From: Sodalis glossinidius str. 'morsitans'
Lineage (GTDB): Bacteria > Pseudomonadota > Gammaproteobacteria > Enterobacterales > Enterobacteriaceae
Assembly (NCBI RefSeq): GCF_000010085.1
Contig: NC_007712.1
Span: 124,001 to 188,000 of the forward strand
Direction: 5' to 3'
DNA length: 64,000 nt
Program-made: the position numbers and the translations under genes
Shown: positions 28,816-37,505 of the stretch, in pieces
How positions within the stretch are numbered: position 1 is the first letter of the stretch
How the letters are laid out: the number at the start of each line of letters is the position of its first letter
The notes under the pieces: model-generated
Told to the model about the DNA's origin: nothing
The model's database searches: none
Seen by the model: the letters and a program-made list of their open reading frames with translations, nothing else

Positions 28816-30003
28816 ATCTGTCTCGATACCCTTGGCCTATCGGCGACCGTCACCGACAGCGGCATCACTGCACCTGATTATCAGACGATACTGCAACAGC
28901 TCACCGGCTATTTTCGCCAGATTTACGGCCGGGAGTGCTATCTGTCGCCGGACAGCAAGGACGGCCAGATGATAGCGATTTACGCGCTGGCTCTCCACGA
29001 TGCCAACAACGCGGTTATCGCCGCCTACAACAGCTTTAGCCCCATGACCAGTACCGGCGCGGCCCTGTCTAACACGGTGGCGATTAACGGTATCACCCGG
29101 CATGCCTCGGGGTATTCCCAGGCTGATGTCCTGCTGACCGGTCAGGTTGGCACCGTTATTACCCACGGCAGCGTAAGCGACCGCAATGGCCAGACCTGGC
29201 GCCTGCCTGAGCGGGTGACTTTCGATACGCACGGTGAGGCCAGAGTGACCGCCGTCTGTACGGCAGCCGGTAATATCACGGCGGCTCCCGGCGATATCAG
29301 CGACATAGCGACCCCGACGCGGGGGTGGCAGACGGTGACCAACCCGGCCGCTGCCACACCCGGCAGGCCGGTTGAGCGGGACAGCGCATTACGTGCTCGG
29401 CAGAAGAAATCCGTTGCCTTACCGTCGCGCACGGTGCTGGACGGTATTCAGGGCGCGGTCAGTTTACTGCCCGGTGTGGTACGGTTGCGGGGATTTGAAA
29501 ATGATACGGGCGAGACAGATAAAAACGGCCTGCCAGCGCACTCTATTGCCATGATAGTTGATGGCGGTGATGTCAATGCGATTGCCCAGGCGATAGCGTT
29601 GAAAAAAACGCCTGGCGCAGGCACCTATGGCGATACCCTGGTCAAGGTCATCGACCGTTACGGTTTGCCGAAAGATATCCGCTTTTCCCGTCCTCGCGAA
29701 GTCAACGTGGCGGTGGAAATAACCCTGACTGCCTTTACCGGCTACACTACGCTAACCGGCGATAAAATCCGCTCAGCGGTGGCGGCCTACATTAACCAGC
29801 AGCTGATTGGCGATAATCTTTATCTGACGCGTCTGTATCTGCCGGCCAATCTGCCCGGTGACGAAGAAGGACAGACCTACGACATCACGGCAATAAAAAT
29901 CGGGCGCTCGGCCCAAGCGGTTAAAGAAGAGAATCTGCTTGTGGCCTTCAATGAGGCGCTCAGCGGCACAACCGAGCATCTCACTTTGGTGGTGACCACA
30001 TGA
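28777..30003 (+). CDS. Phage baseplate assembly protein J-like
   Basis: About 395 residues of recognisable sequence: SGITAPDYQTILQQLTGYFR, SPDSKDGQMIAIYALALHDA, TGAALSNTVAINGI, then the C-terminal RPREVNVAVEITLTAFTGYT and YDITAIKIGRSAQA. Baseplate J (Mu gp47) proteins form the wedge of contractile tails. The native start is missing; the frame stays open through the deletion join at about 28815, with an ATG at 28777 giving about 15 foreign residues. Whether that start is used is unknown. Otherwise intact. Confidence 0.75.
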   Translation: MRLIEPNLFSLALICLDTLGLSATVTDSGITAPDYQTILQQLTGYFRQIYGRECYLSPDSKDGQMIAIYALALHDANNAVIAAYNSFSPMTSTGAALSNTVAINGITRHASGYSQADVLLTGQVGTVITHGSVSDRNGQTWRLPERVTFDTHGEARVTAVCTAAGNITAAPGDISDIATPTRGWQTVTNPAAATPGRPVERDSALRARQKKSVALPSRTVLDGIQGAVSLLPGVVRLRGFENDTGETDKNGLPAHSIAMIVDGGDVNAIAQAIALKKTPGAGTYGDTLVKVIDRYGLPKDIRFSRPREVNVAVEITLTAFTGYTTLTGDKIRSAVAAYINQQLIGDNLYLTRLYLPANLPGDEEGQTYDITAIKIGRSAQAVKEENLLVAFNEALSGTTEHLTLVVTT

Positions 30004-30653
30004 GGGATTACACCGACTTCGTGACGCCGCAGCATTGGGCGGCGCCAAAGTTTGTGCGCCATATCCAGCTTATGACGCGGCCGCTTCAAGATATCGCCGC
30101 GCTGGCGGGCCAGCTTAACGCGCTGTTCAGCCTGGAGGGCGCCTTTGGGAAACAACTGGATGCCATCGGAGAGTGGATAGGGCTATCGCGCTATGTGAAA
30201 ACACCGATTACCGGGGTGTATTTTGCCCTCGATACTGACCGGGTGGGATTCGACCAGGGCAGCTGGAAAAGGCGCTTTGATGCCGACAGCGGTTTTACCG
30301 AGCTGGATGATGAGACCTACCGCGCCATACTGCGGGCCAAAATTCGAGCCAATCACTGGGACGGTACCTGTGAGATGTTGGCGGCTATTTATCAAGGGGT
30401 GATACCGGATAGAACGGTGAATATCTTCTTTACCGACAATCAGGATATGTCGATGGACGTCTATCTGACCGGCGGGGTGGTGCCTGAAGTCATCAAGGCG
30501 GTAATACGTCAGGGGTATCTCAATATCAAACCAGAAGGGGTGAAGCTCAATGCCTACAGTGGCTCAGAGGGCGACAACGGCATTTTTGGTTTTGATATCC
30601 GTAATGGTTATGTGGATGGATTTGATACCGGCAGCTGGTCGGTAAAACTGTAA
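30000..30653 (+). CDS. DUF2612 family phage tail protein
   Basis: 217 residues, MRDYTDFVTPQHWAAPKFVR, then GKQLDAIGEWIGLSR, DDETYRAILRAKIRANHWDG and the C-terminal FGFDIRNGYVDGFDTGSW. DUF2612 proteins follow baseplate J in contractile-tail phages and are probably baseplate components equivalent to Mu gp48. It overlaps the baseplate J stop by ATGA and appears intact. Confidence 0.75.
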   Translation: MRDYTDFVTPQHWAAPKFVRHIQLMTRPLQDIAALAGQLNALFSLEGAFGKQLDAIGEWIGLSRYVKTPITGVYFALDTDRVGFDQGSWKRRFDADSGFTELDDETYRAILRAKIRANHWDGTCEMLAAIYQGVIPDRTVNIFFTDNQDMSMDVYLTGGVVPEVIKAVIRQGYLNIKPEGVKLNAYSGSEGDNGIFGFDIRNGYVDGFDTGSWSVKL

Positions 30654-30662
30654 GGAATAATG

Positions 30663-31666
30663 ATGGCCAAGAATGAATTTTTACCGTTTGCGACGGCAGA
30701 CGGCGCTAACGTTTTGTCGGCGGAAGACTATCAGACGTTGCGCTCGCGCAGTAATGGCTTTAGCGCGGGTGTCGCCCGTTCGCAGGAGCTCAATACGGTC
30801 TGGCGGCAGGCATCGGTGATTGCGCATGTGGTGGCGCAGTTTATTGCCGATACCAATAATAGTGATGTGGCTGACGACGGCGACCTGGATAAACTTCAGG
30901 CGGGGTTAATTCAAGCGCTCTCTAAGAATGTCAATAATACCGTGCCAGCCGCATCACTGAAAACGGCGGGTATCACCCAACTCAGCAGCGCCACTAACAG
31001 CGACAGTGAGACGCTGGCTGCGATGCCAAAAGCCGTGAAGGCGATAGTCGATAATCTCAGTGGTGGCCGCCTGCTGAATATCCAGTCCTTCACCGAAAGC
31101 GGCATCTATACTCCCACGCCGGGGACACGGAAAATCCGCGTGAAATGCTGGGGCGCTGGCGGCAGTGGTGCACGCATGTCCAAACAAAGTCGGGGTTCGG
31201 TGTCCGGCGCGGGCGGGGCCTATGCCGAGGTGCTACTGGATGCAACGTCGTTTTCGTCCGTGAGTGTTGAAGTGGGTACGGGCGGAGCCGCATCGGCAGA
31301 CGGTGTTTCACTGGATGGTGGCGATGGGGGCGGGTCGTATTTTGGCAAGCATGTTATCTGTGGCGGCGGCAAGGGTGGTCTGATTGGCAAAGGGTTAGCC
31401 AAAGGCGGTGAACCCGCAGGTGGAAACGTAATGATGGTCGGTGGGCAGTCCGGGAAGGGGGAACCTACGCTTCCGGTTTTTTAATCAACGGCGTCGGCGG
31501 GGCTTCTTTTGGCAGCTATAACGCACTGCCCCATGTCTCTACAAGTGGCGATTATGGTTCGTTTCCCGGTGGAGGCAGTGCGATGGGGGCCTATGCCGAT
31601 GAAAATACTAACTATGGTTCTGGACACGGTGGCGATGGTCTGATTATTGTCGAGGAGTACTTATAA
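30663..31666 (+). pseudogene. Phage tail fibre with glycine-rich C-terminus, one frameshift
   Basis: MAKNEFLPFATADGANVLSA, then FIADTNNSDVADDGDLDKLQ and a glycine-rich tip domain (VKCWGAGGSGARMS, GGDGGGSYFG). At about 31465 one base is missing: the frame ends GEPTLPVF while the matching sequence continues as GGTYASGFLINGVGG to GDGLIIVEEYL in the next frame. Such fibres bind the host surface. GGAATAATG overlaps the start. Confidence 0.75.
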
Positions 31667-31881
31667 AGGAACACACAGGATCGTATGCGCTGATACCTGA
31701 AAACAGCAACAGGGTTAAAAATATCATTGTCGCCAGCGATGACTATAAGCACGACGGTTATTACACCGTTAGGTACGACGAGAAAACATTTTGTCAGCCA
31801 GAGATGTATTATGATGGTTTTTTCTATGATGATAATAGTTTTACAATGATTAGAAATGCAATCGTAAATCCACCTGTGTAG
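31667..31881 (+). pseudogene. Small tail-associated phage protein lacking a start codon
   Basis: KEHTGSYALIPENSNRVKNI, then YTVRYDEKTFCQPEMYYDGF to IVNPPV. The frame is clean but begins with ATA, so the ATG appears lost. Not recognised. It directly follows the tail fibre and precedes a terminator, where tail-fibre chaperones or fibre-tip partners often sit. Confidence 0.4.
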
Positions 31882-31895
31882 CTTGTAGTAGAATA

Positions 31896-31921
31896 AGAAG
31901 CAGGTCTTACTGCTTCTTTGA
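31896..31921 (+). terminator. Terminator at the end of the myovirus-type late genes
   Basis: AGAAGCAG and CTGCTTCT stem with a 6-base loop, then TTTGATTT. It ends the rightward transcription unit. Confidence 0.65.
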
Positions 31922-32009
31922 TTTAAACGGCATGATGAGGTGGTTACAATGTATATGAATACATGAAGAAATATAAATGTCAATATATACTGAATATTGG
32001 CTTCATAGA

Positions 32010-32821
32010 TTATTTAATAAATATGCCGTTTTTGTATATATAAAATGTCATATCTTTATGAGTTAGTATTTCATCAGGCTCTCCTGGTCGATGTTTTACT
32101 CCGATTAAGCATCTATCTAAGTCATGACACTCTTCAACATCTTTCATGATGGCAATAAAAGTTCTTCCTTTATGAACATTATTATACCAATATGTGAAAG
32201 TCTGGGATCGTCCTGAAAATATTATAGAGCCGTTTTTTTTATCGAACATTACAGGTCGTATAATGTTATGCCATCCTGAAATCCAACTGACAGCCAATGC
32301 TTGAGCACCCCAATAAAGACTATAACCATAAGTTAGGTTGTTCTCTTTAACAAAGGTATATAATTGATTTGCGGACCGGGGTAGTAGTTTTTTGGGTTCT
32401 TGAGTATGAGAATAAAGTTGAGATAAGAATAAAATAGAGATAAAAAACACACTAACTATTTTTTGATTTAATGGCTGCGGTAAATATAATAGAAAGACCT
32501 AAATATATTATATTCACAAAGAATTGAGCGTGTTTTTCTTCGTCTTCAGTAGAACTAATGATAAAGGATAGCATGATGCCAAGCAAAGATAATGTAATGA
32601 ATATTTTTAATGAGCTAATTACATGGGATTTGTATATTGCATAAAATGTAAATAATAAAAATATAGATGCAGACAGAATGTAGGTTTTGGGATTATTAAT
32701 AAAAAAGATATTAATTATACCGCCGAGTCCATACATTAGCCAATAGATATTACTAAACCATTGCGGAATAGGCCCTACCGAAAATGATGCTACAGGATTC
32801 CAAGGCTTTGTTGGATAAATA
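32010..32821 (-). pseudogene. Serotype-conversion glucosyltransferase-like membrane protein, 3' remnant
   Basis: Upstream frame: SYIYPTKPWNPVASFSVGPI, then hydrophobic segments (YILSASIFLLFTFYAIY, IFITLSLLGIMLSFII). After a frameshift near 32470: LYTFVKENNLTYGYSLYWGA, TFTYWYNNVHKGRTFIAIMK. The NLTYGY-YW pattern after many membrane segments is typical of the periplasmic C-terminal domain of phage Gtr proteins, which add glucose to O-antigen. The 5' end is cut by the insertion sequence, whose terminal repeat supplies codons around IYPTKP. Strongly AT-rich, unlike its neighbours. Confidence 0.5.
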
Positions 32822-33856
32822 TAACTTTTAGGTGATCGTCTGCTCAGATCACTACCGTCATTTCAACATCTGCACTCCATGGCAAAGCAAAAGTTTAAAA
32901 TAACCAACTGGTCCACTTACAACAAAGCTCTCAAGCAGCGCGGGGCTCTGACGATATGGCTGGATGAGTCGGCAATTGTTGCATGGACGGAAAAAACAAC
33001 GCCTGAACGGCGTGGCCGGCCGCTTCACTACGCAGATATGGCTATCACCACTGTTCTGATGATGAAACGCGTGTTTGGCCTTTCGTTAAGCGCTTTACAG
33101 GGCTTCGTTGACGCCATTTTTAAACTGATGGTGCTGCTGCTAAGATGCCCAGACTACTCGCTGATCAGCAAGCGAGCAAAGACAGTTAAGATCAGCATAA
33201 AAACGCCTACCCGTGGTGAAATCTCACCTCTAGTCATTGACGGAACCGGCCTGAAGGTCTTTGGCGAAGGCGAATGGAAAGTCCGACAGCATGGTGCCGA
33301 CAGACGGAGGGTGTGGCGTAAGCTGCATATGGCCGCAGACAGTGTAACGCATGAGATTATCTGTGCTGACTTATCGCTCAGCGGTACGACGGATGCTCAG
33401 GCCCTACCCGCTCTGATAAACCAGACCCAGCGGAAAATCAGGGAAGCGTCGGCTGATGGCGCTTACGATACCCGCTACTGTCATGATGCTCTGCTGAGGA
33501 AGAAAATAAGGCCTCTTATTCCTCCACGAGGTGGGGCGCAATATTGGCCAGACCGATACCATGAGCGTAACTACGCCGTTGCGAATCAGCATCTAAGCGG
33601 CAGTAACGATGTATGGAAAAAGCAAGTGGGCTATCATCGACGCTCAGTGGCTGAAACAGCGATATTCCGGTTCAAAACGCTTATGGGCGATCATCTAAGT
33701 CTGCGTGACTATGATGCGCAGGTAGGTGAGGCAATGGCGATGGTCAAAGCGCTTAACAAAATGACGCTGTTAGGAATGCCGAACAGCATCCGGATCGCGT
33801 AACAATCGATCTGCTAGGGGGGCGTAGTCACAAGTTCTGATTTATTCAACAAAGCC
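32804..33856 (+). mobile_element. IS903-group insertion sequence (IS5 family)
   Basis: 1053 bp bounded by GGCTTTGTTGGATAAATA at 32804 and the inverse of GGCTTTGTTGAATAAATC at 33856, 17 of 18 matching apart from one internal base and the last. It holds one intact transposase gene. The 9-base target duplication expected for IS903 is absent (GGATTCCAA on the left, CCTGAGATT on the right), so one flank has been replaced by deletion or recombination. Confidence 0.9.
32879..33802 (+). CDS. IS903-type transposase
   Basis: 307 residues, MAKQKFKITNWSTYNKALKQ to LLGMPNSIRIA, near full identity of layout to the IS903/IS102 transposase: DUF4372-like N-terminus, RRGRPLHYADMAITTVLMMK, then the DDE domain with LVIDGTGLKVFGEGEWK, SADGAYDTRYCHDAL and YHRRSVAETAIFRFKTLMGD (the YREK-like helix with the Glu). 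It cuts and joins the element ends. The frame is intact, so it may still be active. Confidence 0.93.
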   Translation: MAKQKFKITNWSTYNKALKQRGALTIWLDESAIVAWTEKTTPERRGRPLHYADMAITTVLMMKRVFGLSLSALQGFVDAIFKLMVLLLRCPDYSLISKRAKTVKISIKTPTRGEISPLVIDGTGLKVFGEGEWKVRQHGADRRRVWRKLHMAADSVTHEIICADLSLSGTTDAQALPALINQTQRKIREASADGAYDTRYCHDALLRKKIRPLIPPRGGAQYWPDRYHERNYAVANQHLSGSNDVWKKQVGYHRRSVAETAIFRFKTLMGDHLSLRDYDAQVGEAMAMVKALNKMTLLGMPNSIRIA

Positions 33857-33986
33857 CCTGAGATTTTGCTCCTGCTATTTCACGTTGAACTAGCCTGTAA
33901 TTTACAGAACGTAATACAGCTATTTCTTTCTGGGGGAACAACCAAAAGAGAAAAGGAATACTGTTTCAAATTGAACAGGCGTCGGT

Positions 33987-34175
33987 TCAGGAAAAAGGTT
34001 GCGTAGCTCGGGGTGCAGGGACGGGTCGAACACCTTCATGTTGCACCCCGACATTCATGAGGTAGATACGCTGACGTGGGGTCAGATACTTCGAGGTGAA
34101 CGCAAAATGAACAATTTCGCTACGGGTGAACGATTGCACTTTCAAAGCGCGTGCGAGCGCTGTACTCTTTTTCAT
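33987..34175 (-). CDS. Small basic phage protein, unknown
   Basis: 62 residues, MKKSTALARALKVQSFTRSE, then SKYLTPRQRIYLMNVGVQHE. AGGATTTGAGCC precedes the ATG. The spacing of helices suggests a small DNA-binding protein but I cannot name it. The 130 bases between the insertion sequence and its end hold nothing recognisable. Confidence 0.4.
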   Translation of the reverse strand: MKKSTALARALKVQSFTRSEIVHFAFTSKYLTPRQRIYLMNVGVQHEGVRPVPAPRATQPFS

Positions 34176-34285
34176 GGCTCAAATCCTACATAATCGGCTT
34201 GTGATGGGCTAGCAGCCCTTCATCAATACTCCTTCCGTTGATGTGGTGGATACGCTACACTTGGCCTAAACAGGAGGATTTCCCC

Positions 34286-34690
34286 ATGGGCCAAGTTGCA
34301 TTTGATACATTGCAGGCGTCAGAAGAGCTTGAAACCGCTGGCATCTCTAGAGAGCAAGCCAGGGCGATTTCGCTCGTCGTACGCAAGTCTCATGAAGTGG
34401 CTGATGTGGCTACTAAGGCTGATATTGTCGAGGTGAAGCGCGATATAGCTGACGTTTGTAAGGATATGGAAGCTCGCTTCGAGAAGAACGAAGCTCAGAT
34501 GCAGGCTCGTTTCGAGAAGACCGACGCGCAGATAGCCGATGTTCGTAAGGATTTATCTGCAGAGATAGCCTTGCTTCGTAAGGACGTTGAACATACTGCG
34601 AATGGGTTATTGATAAAGCTAAGTGCTGTCATGCTTGCTATTGCTGGTCTGGCATCGACCATTGTCACTGTAGCAATTAAGCTGCTTTGA
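34286..34690 (+). CDS. DUF1640-type coiled-coil membrane protein
   Basis: 134 residues starting MGQVAFDTLQASEELETAGI behind a strong AGGAGGAT. Residues about 10-45 (SREQARAISLVVRKSHEVAD) are the conserved head; 45-105 form a charged coiled coil with near-repeats ARFEKNEAQMQ and ARFEKTDAQIADVRKD; residues 108-132 are a C-terminal membrane anchor (LSAVMLAIAGLASTIVTVAI). This is the pattern of DUF1640/CCDC90-like proteins, unknown in bacteria. It is intact, alone on its strand with its own ribosome site, as a phage cargo gene would be. Confidence 0.65.
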   Translation: MGQVAFDTLQASEELETAGISREQARAISLVVRKSHEVADVATKADIVEVKRDIADVCKDMEARFEKNEAQMQARFEKTDAQIADVRKDLSAEIALLRKDVEHTANGLLIKLSAVMLAIAGLASTIVTVAIKLL

Positions 34691-34794
34691 TTTTCAGCAA
34701 CAGTAACTATCGGCTAAATTCACAGAAATTACTGGAGTAAAATTGATCTATATCAAAGTGGTCGGCCCCCTTTACTGCTGTAATTACTGACCTT

Positions 34795-34873
34795 AGGTCG
34801 GTAGCTCAGATTTGAAGAGCGTACGAGTTATTAAACCGTAAGGACGTGGGTTCGATGCCTGTTCGACCCTCCA
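34795..34873 (+). tRNA. tRNA-like sequence with disrupted anticodon arm
   Basis: It can be laid out as a 79-base tRNA: acceptor AGGTCGG/TCGACCC (first pair mismatched), TA, D stem GCTC/GAGC, anticodon stem TACGA/CCGTA with a mismatched closing pair and a 9-base loop GTTATTAAA instead of 7, T stem GTGGG/CCTGT with wobbles around TTCGATG, discriminator T and encoded CCA. The oversized anticodon loop makes it a degenerate phage tRNA or pseudo-tRNA. Amino acid not assignable. Confidence 0.45.
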
Positions 34874-35112
34874 CTTTTAGCAACTCCTTCCTGCATCAGG
34901 CGCCTAACCTGCTTGCGTAGCTGCTTGTTGTCTTCAGCCATATACTCAATCACTGCCCTGAGCGTCTGCGTTTCCCAGTCCTCGTTAGGCTGCCTGCCCA
35001 AACTGACCAGGTAGCGGGCATCGTCGATACTCTCACCGCCGTTGGTAATAGCGACGACTTCTCCCATATTGGGGTGCCTGAAGGTCAGCACCCGTGCGTT
35101 ATCCAGTTTCAT
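34831..35112 (-). CDS. Phage protein of unknown function
   Basis: The first about 75 residues look real: MKLDNARVLTFRHPNMGEVV, then DDARYLVSLGRQPNEDWETQ and EYMAEDNKQLRKQVRRLMQE. The last 15 codons run antisense through the tRNA-like sequence and look like read-through of a lost stop. GGAGAACATGAATC lies at the start. Not recognised; it belongs to the leftward early operon with the nuclease and polymerase genes. Confidence 0.45.
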   Translation of the reverse strand: MKLDNARVLTFRHPNMGEVVAITNGGESIDDARYLVSLGRQPNEDWETQTLRAVIEYMAEDNKQLRKQVRRLMQEGVAKSGGSNRHRTHVLTV

Positions 35113-35155
35113 GATTCATGTTCTCCGTAGACTGTTTTAAGTTCCCGTTTGATTT

Positions 35156-35424
35156 TCATACTATTTCGCTAATATTTTTACTATCTAGAGTAATTACTTC
35201 GCACCCCAGCGCTCTGAGCCGGTCGTGTTCGCGCCTCTGAGAGGGGCGTGCTTTCTGCCCCGGCGCTTTGCATTCCACAAACAGCACCCGGCCACCAGGT
35301 AAGACGACCAGACGGTCAGGTACGCCCGCCTGCTCGGCGATACAAACTTGTAGGCGATGCCGCCGGTGGCTTTTACCGCGCGGATAAGCTGTTGCTCGAT
35401 GGCTTTTTCTCTTAGGTAGTACAT
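35156..35424 (-). pseudogene. VRR-NUC domain nuclease, frameshifted
   Basis: MYYLREKAIEQQLIRAVKAT, GGIAYKFVSPS in one frame continue as AGVPDRLVVLPGGRVLFVEC, KAPGQKARPSQRREHDRL in another. The PDR...E-K pattern is the VRR-NUC nuclease core, common in phage replication modules (Holliday-junction or flap cleavage). A base is lost or gained near 35333. It overlaps or abuts the next gene upstream by two bases. Confidence 0.75.
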
Positions 35425-35426
35425 GC

Positions 35427-35606
35427 TTATGCCTTCCCGTCATTAATGGCTCTCGCTAAAGCGCCGGTGCTGGTGTTGGGCGAGGGTTTTGCCATACGGT
35501 CAGCGGTCAAAAAGTCATAAACAACGTTGCCGTTGCCGAAGTCCCACGCGTTACAGTTAGCGTTGGCGAACGGTACGATGGTCATGGATGGTTTTTCAAT
35601 GTTCAT
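35427..35606 (-). CDS. Small phage early protein, unknown
   Basis: 59 residues, MNIEKPSMTIVPFANANCNA, then VVYDFLTADRMAKPSPNTST to AINDGKA. Start at 35606 behind AAGGAATAACTCG. It stands between the polymerase remnant and the nuclease gene. Not recognised; no damage visible. Confidence 0.45.
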   Translation of the reverse strand: MNIEKPSMTIVPFANANCNAWDFGNGNVVYDFLTADRMAKPSPNTSTGALARAINDGKA

Positions 35607-35610
35607 CGAG

Positions 35611-36930
35611 TTATTCCTTCCGGTAATAAAGCGCTTCAAACCCGCCAGCGTTAAGCGGCAGGCCATCGGCCCAATGTGGGGTAGTTGCCAGTAGGGTGCT
35701 TAGCGCGTCATGCGTGTAGTCATCGGTATCCGGCGCTTCGCAGACCACCTCATCGTGTACCGTTAAAACAATCTCGTAGCCGTGCTCTTCAATCACGGGC
35801 ATGGCTGCTGCCAGCACGTCACGCGTGGCTGCTTGGGTGAGATTTTCCGCAATTTTTCCGGAATATGTTTTGAGCCGGTCCCATTTGTGCTTGTACGGGT
35901 CCATGCCCATGTAGGTCACTTCCCCTCTCCCGGGTAACAGACGACCCGGCCCGAGGGCAGGGCGATGCGCAGCCACGCACCGTCGCGCCGGATTTTGACG
36001 CGCCGACAAGGCAGCGTGCACCCGGGTGTTCAATGGTGTGCCGTACCCCGTCCTCCAGTGTCCGCCAGAACGAGATGGTCTTTGGATGCGCGTCCCGCCA
36101 CAGGCGTTTTATCGAATTACAGGCAACAAACACGCGCTCTGTCAGCCCGTAGGTTTTCTTCCGCTTTACGGACTCGGCGTACCAGTTTCCGGCCTCGCGG
36201 ATAATTGTCGCCGGTATGGAGGGCAGGGCCACATCGGCCAGCGCATCGAGGTCAAGGCCGTAGGCGAGGGCAAAGGTCACGAAGGCTGCCACGCCGCCGC
36301 CATACCCCAATCCGAGCTCCATCACCTTACCGACTTGCCTTTGCGCTTTGGTCATTTCGCTTGGGTCGATGTGGAACGCCTTGGCGTAGGCCAGCTTGTA
36401 CAGGTCATCGCCGATACCAGCGTCATAATCGCGGAATGCCTGCAGCTTCCATTCCTCGCCCGCCAGCCACGCCAGCATCCGGCCTTCGATATTGCTCAGG
36501 TCGGATACTACTAGCTTCTTACCTTCGGGCGTGCGGATGCAGGCGCGTAGTGCAGAACTGGTGAGCGGCATAACGTCGAACGCCAAATCTGCCACGCCCT
36601 TTTTCAGCGCCTTTATCCCCAGGTCAATCTCTGCCTGTGACATGGATGGCCGAGGGAGGTTGTCGGGCTGAAAAAGCCGCCCCGCCCAGCTCCCGGTACG
36701 TGAGGCACCACAAAACTGCTTGGTGCCGCGTAAACGGCCATCGCGGCTGACGGATTCGACCAATTTCTCGTACTTACTGGTGCTGGTTGTACAGGATTGG
36801 AGACGGACGATCAGCCGTTCGCGCAACGCTATCGGCAGATCGGGGTCGTTGATACGCCGCTTAAGTGTACTTTTCTGCATATCCGGCAGGGTAATGCCGA
36901 AGGCGTTAACGATATGGTTGATGATTATCC
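35611..36930 (-). pseudogene. Phage family A DNA polymerase, N-terminus lost, frameshifted
   Basis: From 36930 leftward: [20 protein letters not shown], polymerase motif [19 protein letters not shown], motif B region [20 protein letters not shown] and, after a frameshift near 36010, motif [21 protein letters not shown]. The palm and fingers are mostly there but the whole 3'-5' exonuclease part is gone: the sequence joins the end of the repressor gene. It would replicate phage DNA if whole. Confidence 0.8.
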
Positions 36931-37157
36931 TTGAGAGTTAAATCCTTATATAACAAATCATTAGCCTCTACATTGAAAAATTTTGCAATGTTTTGGACCA
37001 CTGCCAACCGAGGACTTTTGACTTCACCATTCAGCATCCGATGCAATGTAGGCTGAGGCATCCCTATTCGCCGTGATAATTCAGCAACACTTTTTACTTG
37101 CTTATTAGACATTAAGCTATTGATATTTCTTTTTAATTTTTCTGTCCCTAAGTTCAT
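36906..37157 (-). pseudogene. Phage repressor (CI-like), N-terminal DNA-binding domain only
   Basis: 83 residues: VAELSRRIGMPQPTLHRMLN is a clear Xre/Cro helix-turn-helix, followed by LAVVQNIAKFFNVEANDLLY. Normal CI repressors continue into an S24 peptidase domain; here the frame ends soon after NDLLYKDL, in codons shared with the deletion join to the polymerase remnant. An HTH-only product might still bind DNA, but it would lack cleavage and dimerisation. Divergent from the cro-like gene. Confidence 0.65.
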
Positions 37158-37287
37158 CTGTATGTCTCCAAATATAAATATATTCTTTTACGCATATTAT
37201 AATCGGCTAAAAATAAAATTTTCGCATTTTTATTTCATATACGAATTGTTATTTTTTATGCGTTTTATAAATATTTTGAGAGTTGAC
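37158..37287. promoter_or_regulatory. Divergent control region between cI-like and cro-like genes
   Basis: 130 very AT-rich bases between two divergent helix-turn-helix genes, as in lambdoid immunity regions. Repeated ACGCAT/ATACGAAT-like words are present but I could not define operators with certainty. Confidence 0.45.
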
Positions 37288-37502
37288 ATGATGGATAAAA
37301 AAACACTACAAGAAGTAGTTAGGTCTCTACTGGAGCTTGGATTCACCCAAAAAGACCTAGAAAAAGACACGGGGTAAAACAACCTTCAATAAGTCGGATA
37401 CTGACGGGCAAGAATGCTGACCCTAGAATATCGACAGTGCGTGCTTTGGAGCAGTTTTACCTAACACAAATAGCAACCTCTACCATCACCAAGGCCAAAT
37501 GA
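37288..37502 (+). pseudogene. Cro-like regulator, one-base frameshift
   Basis: MDKKTLQEVVRSLLELGFTQ, KDLEKDTG in one frame; with one base added in the G run at 37372 it continues VKQPSISRILTGKNADPRIS, TVRALEQFYLT to a TGA at 37500. The HTH (TQKDLEKDTGVKQPSISRIL) is typical of Cro/C2-type regulators. It faces the repressor gene across the control region. Confidence 0.65.
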
Positions 37503-37505
37503 CCC

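Noticed and set aside
28434..28868. Minus-strand open frames across the phage structural genes
   Set aside because: They are shadows of the plus-strand frames in GC-rich codons and resemble no protein.
34743..34756. TTGATCTATATCAA, an exact FNR-type site
   Set aside because: It precedes no clear promoter, lying between the DUF1640 gene and the tRNA-like sequence; a ten-position palindrome can occur by chance in a window of this size.
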